Positions 57,100 to 64,000 of a stretch of 64,000 bases of DNA are shown piece by piece. The translations under genes were made by a program, and so were the position numbers. Each line of letters opens with the position of its first letter. The first letter of the stretch is position 1. The notes under the pieces were generated by a model. That model saw only the letters and a program-made list of their open reading frames with translations. It was not told the DNA's origin and did no database searches. Origin of the DNA: Nematopogon swammerdamellus (Eukaryota > Arthropoda > Insecta > Lepidoptera > Adelidae); NCBI GenBank assembly GCA_946902875.1, contig OX336340.1:7523739-7587738 (forward strand). The letters are read 5' to 3'.

Positions 57100-58227
57100 G
57101 TATGCTCTTAACAACTACTCATAAACATGTAGTGTAACTGAACAGGGAAACATGTAATTGGCCATACGCCTTGCATAAAACAATGTATGACTGCTGTGAC
57201 TGTTATTGGTTGTATGTTTTCTTAATAAATAAAATAAATAAAATATTAGAATGGGATATCCTAAACATTGGCGCAACGTTGCCGCGGCACATAGATTCCA
57301 TGTTGCGCGGCATGTTGCGAGGGTAATTTGCCCCATAGTGCATCCAAGGCTGAAGCGACTAGTCTCAGCTCGTTGGACAGCTAATTGAGTCGACTGACGC
57401 AAAGATAACTGTAATTTTCCCCAATTTCAAAATACAAGGCGGCCTTATTGCATGACGTAGCGTGACGTCAATATTGATCTAACCGACCAGCCTTATTAGC
57501 CTCATCGTGACAACGTGAGACGTACAGTTACGTGAACACAACATCCACTCACATCCAATTCATAATAACCATACAAGTATTACGAGTTTCTTTGTCAATT
57601 GTGGATAAGTTCTGCGAGCATGATGTTTCCATGCGTAATTCTTCAGAAAGTTCTTTTTGAAAGATACATTTGAGATGACATAATGAACAAACTTGAAAGG
57701 AAAATATAGGAGTCGAAGACAAAATATAGAAGCACATAAACGATCTTACATAACGCTGTTAATCCCTCTCGTAAATTCTCCTTTGTTTATTTAGGACAGG
57801 TTAGCGGTAATTGGATGACTATCGAAACCGAATAACCGATGACGCAAATGCTCACTACCGGAGGGATGAACCGATATAGCGACGAACCGACGACAAAAAC
57901 GTAATTCGAACAGGTTGATTTTTGTTAAGCATCTTTCCCTTCGCCTGAGTTTTCGAATACCTATATATTTTGTGTAGAGTTGTAATACTTTTGTAGAATG
58001 AAATAGAGCCATCTAGTGTTTAAAAATGAAACTACTACCGAATAACCACTGTCGATTTCATATTATGAAATAGACGTCTATCTATAGTATTGAAAAGCTC
58101 AACCAATAAATACCTCAATATAGAATAGTGGCCTCTAATATAAAATCTCAATCATTTAAATAGCTCCATGTAGTGCTCAAAAGCGCCACCAGTACGTACT
58201 TTCATAGCAAATAGAGATCTAGTGTTA
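57100..58227. other. No gene recognised
   Basis: AT-rich intergenic or intronic DNA. The ORF 57115-57402 (minus) has no recognisable domain. A short AATAAATAAAATAAATAAAA tract lies at about 57223. Confidence 0.4.
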
Positions 58228-58565
58228 AAACCGTCCAAGTGCGAATCGTACTCGCGCACCGAGGTTTCCGTACCATCACGCAATTGGTCGGTTTTTATTA
58301 TAAACATGTTTGTTCTTAATTGTTTTATTATTTATTTTTATTACGGACCTCCTTCGTTTTTTACTATTTGTTTTTTTTTATTATTAGTTAATATTCCCCC
58401 ATTATAACACACATTCGGTGAAAATTTCAACCGTCTAACTATTACGCTATAAAGGATACAGACAGCCCTTTAAAGGGTCAGACAGACGGACAGACGGACG
58501 GACGGCGCAGGCTTCGTAATACTTAATCTGTGGTAATAGGCTTCCGTGCGGTACGGAAACCTTGG
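58228..58565. repeat. Dispersed repeat family F, short copy
   Basis: GTCCAAGTGCGAATCGTACT head, GACAGACGGACAGACGGACG tract, and a GCGGTACGGAAACC end. No coding remnant. Confidence 0.8.
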
Positions 58566-58920
58566 TTTTACTTTTACTTTTATATTTCGAAATTTTACAC
58601 CATTTTACATAGTTATAATATAAAGTGCAATTATTTGTATATTTTTTTTTTATATCCTAGTAAGTATTCAGTCAGTCAGTGTAGTAATCATACAGTATGA
58701 CTCATTCGAAAAATGGCGTTGGTCGATTTGACGCCTGTTCCGCCGCTCGGCGGAGACGACGTGATGCGCGGCATGGCAGCTGCCAAAAAATGAAAAACCC
58801 CTCCACCCGCGCGGGGAATGTTTTCTGTCCGACTCGGTAAACAAAAACATTGTGTATGCATGCGAACACAAACGTGTATGGCCACGCCTCAATGTTTCAA
58901 TGTTTTTGTGTAATGTTTCG

Positions 58921-59252
58921 AAAAAAAATGGTTGTCTGTAAAGTCGATTTACGGACGATAGTTTTACGTGATGACGTGGAATAATCGTAGTACATAGAGC
59001 ATAGATCAGTAATTCGATTTCCAGTAGAAAGATTAATAATCTTGTGACTGGCCATCAATAAACTTCTGTTGTCTGATCTTGACAGTTTTACTTCTTAAGA
59101 CGTTTCCATGGTAACTTTGACTATACCGATTGTGCCTCTCTATCGCTTGTTACGCGCTCTCGCTTGCACACACAGGCTCAGATGGAACGTGACTCTTTTT
59201 CGTGCGTGCAGCCGGTGTTCATCAATTTATAAGACGTGACGTCATCACGTCA
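58921..59252. repeat. Dispersed repeat family E, copy 2
   Basis: Matches 5768-6090 in two blocks. Between the blocks it has about 150 bases partly different from copy 1. Confidence 0.8.
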
Positions 59253-60488
59253 AAAACAATCGCAGGAAATGCGCCGTTAAATATATTAACATCCAAACAT
59301 ACAAACTTTAACATTTATGATATTAGTAGGATCTTGGGATGTTCTGCCGATTTTGCTGGGACCGTTAGAACGTATGGCTGCAAATGTATCACTTGCACAG
59401 TACCAACTAAAGTGAACTAATTTGCGCATAGTGCTCATTCTTAACGCCCAAAAACCTTCCGCGAGTGATTGTCAGCTAACTTCTACTTCTTCGTCCTTAG
59501 TCAGATCATCTTTTACGCTTTATAGTTTATACAGTAGCCGCATTTTACTAGAGAACCACGCGTCGACAACGACGACGACGCAAGGATCGGGATTGAATTT
59601 GTGCAGACCGACGCGAGCGGGGAATAATAGGCAGCTTTTGTCGTGGTTATACTTTTTATGGCAAACGAGGAAATTGTTCGAATTATTTGGAGAGTCAAAA
59701 TAGGGAAAATAAAAATTATTGAATCGCGGCAACAAGACTTCGGCTTTTTTATGACGCAAAGCTGTAGACCTGTTCGTTTTAAGTGTTTTACAACAGATGT
59801 TAAAATGCTGATTTATTTATTTTTATTTATTTACTTTGACTTTGACTTGAACATCAATTTGTAATTCAACTTTTGTGGAGTTCAGATGATTGAGTTACCT
59901 TCCAGTCCAGCTTATGTACTTCTTACGAAGAAATTAAATAGCAACTTTATTGAGTCACCATTGTGAAAGTATCTCGATTGACGCAATACTACACCCAATG
60001 TGTTTCAATTATGTTGCTTATACTCATAATTTTCTTATTTACTTTTTCATGGATTTTTCTTGTTATAAAATTTCTCGCCCTCTGACGAGAGTGTGGTTGG
60101 TTAGGAATATCGGTCCCAAAATGTTCGTGTATTTGAGTACCTACAAACAAAGTCAACTGAAAATATGCAGAACGGCAGTGAAGATCCATCCTGAATCCTG
60201 AATAAAGTGATATGCAAATTATTACTGTCTCATAGTAACAGAAACTTACAGCGAGTATTCCATTTCCTTACGGGATTGCGTGAGATGGGACGTACCCGGG
60301 GGCCGGGAGCACTTCGGTACGAGTACGAGCCGTACAGTATGTAGGTATTTTAAGCATTGTATAGATAATTTTCTATGTGTAGATGCTATACGGTAGCTCA
60401 CGGTCGCGAGCATGATACAGTTATTAGATACAAAGAAATTGCGTCTCCGTTTCCTTATTGTGACGTAGCGCTGACGTATTTCGAGAGA

Positions 60489-60930
60489 TCACTTCCTCGT
60501 TCCATATTTAAGAATATTTGCCCCTTGTAACTGCAGTTGCCGTGGCGTCCTCGTAATTTTTATTGGAATAAGGTTCATGAAGGACAAACACACATACATA
60601 CATACATAGCGGCACGCCTGTTTCCCCGTGGGGTAGGCAGAGACAACGGATCTCCACGTGCTACGATCCCGACACCCCTCTGCTACCTCTTCCACTCTCA
60701 TAATATTCTTCATGCATGCTCGTCGGTTACGGGTACTACGCACTTGACCCTTTTTGAGCATATGCCCGATCTGGTCCAGATACGTGCGTTTAGGGCGACC
60801 CTTCCCGACTTTTCCACTCACATTTGCTCCATAAATTTCTTACGTTAGTCTCCTATCATCGAACATGATCGAACCACCGAAGCATTCCTTTCTCAATCAA
60901 GGAAAAACAAGTGCTCATATTTTGATAGTG
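60489..60930 (-). pseudogene. LINE reverse transcriptase C-terminal remnant
   Basis: The minus strand in order: SLIEKGMLRWFDHVR (about 60860-60915), then GKGRPKRTYLDQIG, LKKGQVRSTRNRRACMKNIM, DRSTWRSVVSAYPTGK. This is the familiar EKGMLRWFGH...GRPR..W.D.I......RS.W...V post-polymerase tail of lepidopteran non-LTR elements, with frame breaks. A CATACATACATACATAG microsatellite overlaps it near 60594. Confidence 0.75.
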
Positions 60931-61459
60931 ATCTATATACATATTATGGAATGGGTAGAAATCAGGTGAGGCTGAAATGGCCGACGTGATGTCTGACACG
61001 ATGCGCGGGGTTCTCAGAGCGGACAATGTATCGGCGATACAAGACGAGTGTATGTATATATGTTTACACGTAGGCATATGTACCTAACATGGATACAATA
61101 CAGATAAAGAAGCGACGCGACGCGAGCTCAGAGCAGTGATCTGATATGATAGAAGGAGGAACAAATGAGCTGGTAAACAAGTGAACACATACTTACTTAA
61201 TGTAATTGTTAAAATGATTCCGCAAGAATGTCATATTATGATTATTATAATCCGATGTTTTCAGTTTCCGTTCTCTACCTCTCTTGGGAAAACCGTCTGC
61301 TTTCTCCCAAAAACATGTGAGTAGAGACTTGGGCTCGAACTTAGTTTAAGTAGAGACTTGGGCATACATGGGCCTGTCGTTATGTGTCGTGGAGTTTTTT
61401 ATGATAATATGATACTCTCGGCCAGATGATCAAAGAGGAAATGACACTTCACTATTAAT

Positions 61460-61745
61460 TTTCTTTTCGGTCGTACCGGCTACAATGGACTGAATAGACA
61501 ACTCGAACTATTTACATAGCCGTTTCGACCAACTTTTCATTCAGTGCGGTGGTACCAACCCGGCCCGGTTAAACCCTACCTAGTAAGATAAGAAGGAAAG
61601 CGACCTACAGTTTCTACGTGGAATCCGAACCACGGTCAGCCTCCAACGGTCGAGCTGTCACCCATCCAAGTACTGACCGCGCCCAGGTGTGTTTATGATC
61701 ACGATTGACAGTCAACTGACCGCACCACTGAGCTAACGAGGCAGA
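61460..61745 (-). repeat. SINE-like family A, reverse copy lacking the 3' tail
   Basis: From TTTCGGTCGTACCGGCTAC to the reversed head CACCACTGAGCTAACGAGGC. The 5S-like box CACCCATCCAAGTACTGACC is intact at about 61662. Confidence 0.85.
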
Positions 61746-62682
61746 CTAACTATAAATATTCGCACACTATAATTTTAATAATTTTAAAATTCTGGTGCTT
61801 ATATATAATACATAAATACCGGTTCAAATAATTTATCACACGGAATACAAGTCGTCCATGTCCACGGGTTAAGGTAGTAGGTAGGAATTCGATCTACACC
61901 GCAATGGCGGCGATACGTTGTCAACAAGGCTCATAGCGCCCACGCGCTGTCCAATTGGTAGCCAACAGACTAAAAATAAAAAGAATCGTATTGTTTTTCT
62001 GCCACTCAATTTATTTGTACCTACACTACCTAGGTATGTGTGTAAGGTACGTGCCCGGCGACTCGTCCGTCTAGCCTCCGTGGGAACTGCGACGTAGATC
62101 TGTTCGCGCTATTTGTGTATGTAGAGATAAAAAATCGGCGTACACAAACTATGTAGGTAGATGCGATAAAACTATTTGAAGGTACATACGCGAGCTTAGA
62201 TAACAGTAGTGATAATAAGCTGCCCAGAATGTTTAATTAAACATTTTCTCTTTAGGTAGTTAATTAGAAACACATTTTTTTTTCTTAGATACTCGTATAA
62301 CGAAATTGGTTTTCCGCCTGAGTATTTTGAAATAAAATTCGCTTTGCAGTTTTCTAATAAAAATATATATAAAGCGAGTACGTGCCTAGTACTAACATAT
62401 AAACATAGAATACTATTTTGAAATAAGTTTGACGTAAACTAATTTTTCGTATCTACATAAGCTAGGATTAATGTGGGTGGTGAGTGGGGACCCAGGAGCT
62501 GAACTGAACCGTTACAAATACTTAGGTAAATAAAGTATTGTATGCCATTTGTTTTTTCATTGTCTGTTTCTTCTACGTGGTTAGGTATCTACGAAGACAA
62601 AATTAAACATAACGGAGTTGTGTCGCTTTTTGTGTCTTGTTTCTTCCAGGATTTCACTTGAGAAGTGTATACTTCGTAAAAT

Positions 62683-63061
62683 GTCCGATAGCTCAGTGGT
62701 GCAGACAGTCTACTGTCGCTATTGGTTGTTAAGCAACGCTGAGCGCGGTCAGTACTTGGATGGGTGACCGCTCGGCCGTTGGAGGCTGACCGTGGTTCGG
62801 ATTCCACGTAAAACTGTAGGTCCCTTCCCTTCTTACCTTACTAGGTGGTAGGGTTCAATCCGCCCGGGTTGGTACCACCGCACTGAATGAAACGTCGGTC
62901 GAAACGGCTATGTAAATAGTTCGTGTTTTCCGTCCAGTTCAGTGTAGCCGACACGACCGAAGGGAAGCACTGACATGGCACCTAGTTCACCCGGTGCTAT
63001 GGGCTGACATAACGGATGTTGTAGGTGATGTAGCCAACCGTGTCAGTTTCCATAAAAAAAA
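62683..63061 (+). repeat. SINE family A, best full-length copy, tRNA-like head with 5S-like core
   Basis: About 379 bases: A box TAGCTCAGTGGT (62689-62700), a 5S rRNA-like segment at 62726-62771 (GTTAAGCAACGCTGAGCGCG then GTCAGTACTTGGATGGGTGA), B box GGTTCGGATTCC (about 62794), conserved body, poly-A end. At least seven other copies lie in the window. No protein is encoded. Confidence 0.88.
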
Positions 63062-63169
63062 TCTTAAATTTAATCCTAGGCTAGAAAATGTATGCCATAA
63101 CCGCCCAAGACTTTAGGGTTACGAAATAATACACGACGCACAATAGGATCTGCGTAGCGGTAGTTTAAT

Positions 63170-63800
63170 CGTGGATACCGCCGCCATAAATTCGAACGGA
63201 AATTTCCTACCGGCACGTGAGGCTCCGAACTTGTTCCAGCACGTAGCCATTTCGGCGGCGCGAGCGGAGCCTCGTGCGACGACCGCGAGTTGGGCGGAAG
63301 CTCACAGAGCCGTAAATCGAACAGGTTGAAGAAACGCACAGATACGAGGTATCCGCACGGAGTTATGCGCACGTAAATATCGTTCTGACGTCAGCGGACA
63401 TCGATCCCGCACCTCGCGTGACCTACTCCGCTGCGACCTACGTGGCTTTCCGCCTGATTGCCGCCGCCGCCCCCGCCCGGGCTCTGCTGGGCGGCGCGGC
63501 GAGGGTGGGGCGGCCTTCTTTCACAAAAGAAAGTGACGGTCGCACGTCGCAACTTTACAACGGATCGCTTTACGCAGGTCAACGCCGGCACTGACCTGGA
63601 GAAGTCTTTCAATCAGCGCTGATATAGTTTCGTGTTGCTCGGTTATGTGGTTATCCAATGCGCAGTGCGCACCGACGCACACTACACACACGTGTAGGAA
63701 GTTTGATACACGTCTAAGGCGATTGTCTGCATTGTTCAGGAGTTCTACGCAGCGACCTCGTTCAGTGGTTTGGTTATACCTATCACGAATCACGATTATT
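63170..63800 (-). other. GC-rich block with a candidate exon
   Basis: The highest GC stretch on the right side of the window. On the minus strand an open frame from 63793 reaches a good donor CTCCAG|GTCAGT at 63596/63595, with text ALDNHITEQHETISALIERL before the splice. No family recognised. It could be an upstream first exon of PDE4 or of another gene, or chance. A second open frame (63372-63076) has no recognised domain. Confidence 0.3.
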
Positions 63801-64000
63801 GACGTGCGAGGTGATAAATGATCTAGTTATCGTAATCCGATATCGTATCAACTGGGGCGATGATGTGTGTCAAACTAATTACCCCGAATGCTAATTTCGA
63901 TCGCGGAAAAGTTTTCATACTCCCAAATCGTTAAATACCTGTACGGAACTATTTACACGTGTTGGGGTAAGCAATTATAGTAGCGATCGATATTATCTTT

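Overview
This is AT-rich eukaryotic genomic DNA with short exons, GT-AG introns and very many interspersed repeats. The gene sequences are insect, and the repeat families (short elements opening with GGCCAAGTGCGAGTC, hAT-like elements, LINE fragments) are typical of moths and butterflies, so I read it as a lepidopteran nuclear scaffold. No bacterial or viral gene was seen.

Five conserved genes could be assembled exon by exon, and every exon junction keeps the reading frame. From left to right: (1) minus strand 928-9137, the N-terminal 630 codons of an ARIP4/RAD54L2-type SNF2 helicase, whose 3' part lies left of the window; (2) minus strand 13076-15755, complete NDUFB7 of respiratory complex I, 119 aa; (3) plus strand 17812-21595, a complete NEK8-like kinase of 288 aa that is only a kinase domain and needs one GC-AG intron; (4) minus strand 24790-30934, complete U2A' (SNRPA1) of the U2 snRNP, 258 aa; (5) minus strand 44055-50868, a short cAMP phosphodiesterase of the PDE4/dunce family, 473 aa, with the whole catalytic domain in one 1,131-base exon. 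The first four are ordinary housekeeping or signalling genes. They show no sign of forming one pathway or operon, as expected for an insect genome.

Repeats fill the rest. Introns and intergenic DNA hold a piggyBac-like element with TTAA target duplications nested in a second inverted-repeat element (10.1-11.9 kb), two non-autonomous hAT elements with perfect 8-base target duplications inside the NEK gene, a Merlin-like transposase remnant in a SNRPA1 intron, several short inverted-repeat elements (MITEs), LINE remnants on both strands, and many copies of two related SINE-like families. The fullest SINE copy (62.7-63.1 kb) carries tRNA-type A and B boxes around a segment that closely resembles the 5S rRNA internal promoter.

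The 31-44 kb stretch is a repeat desert. Its centre is a very large foldback structure (about 34.3-38.6 kb). The inner arms are about 108-base units, ten in one orientation and six in the other, and the outer arms are TGTAATCC-like arrays. Right of the PDE4 short-form start (51-64 kb) I see no confident exon. That DNA is either upstream intron of long PDE4 isoforms or intergenic, with a GC-rich block at 63.2-63.8 kb that may hold an exon or promoter.
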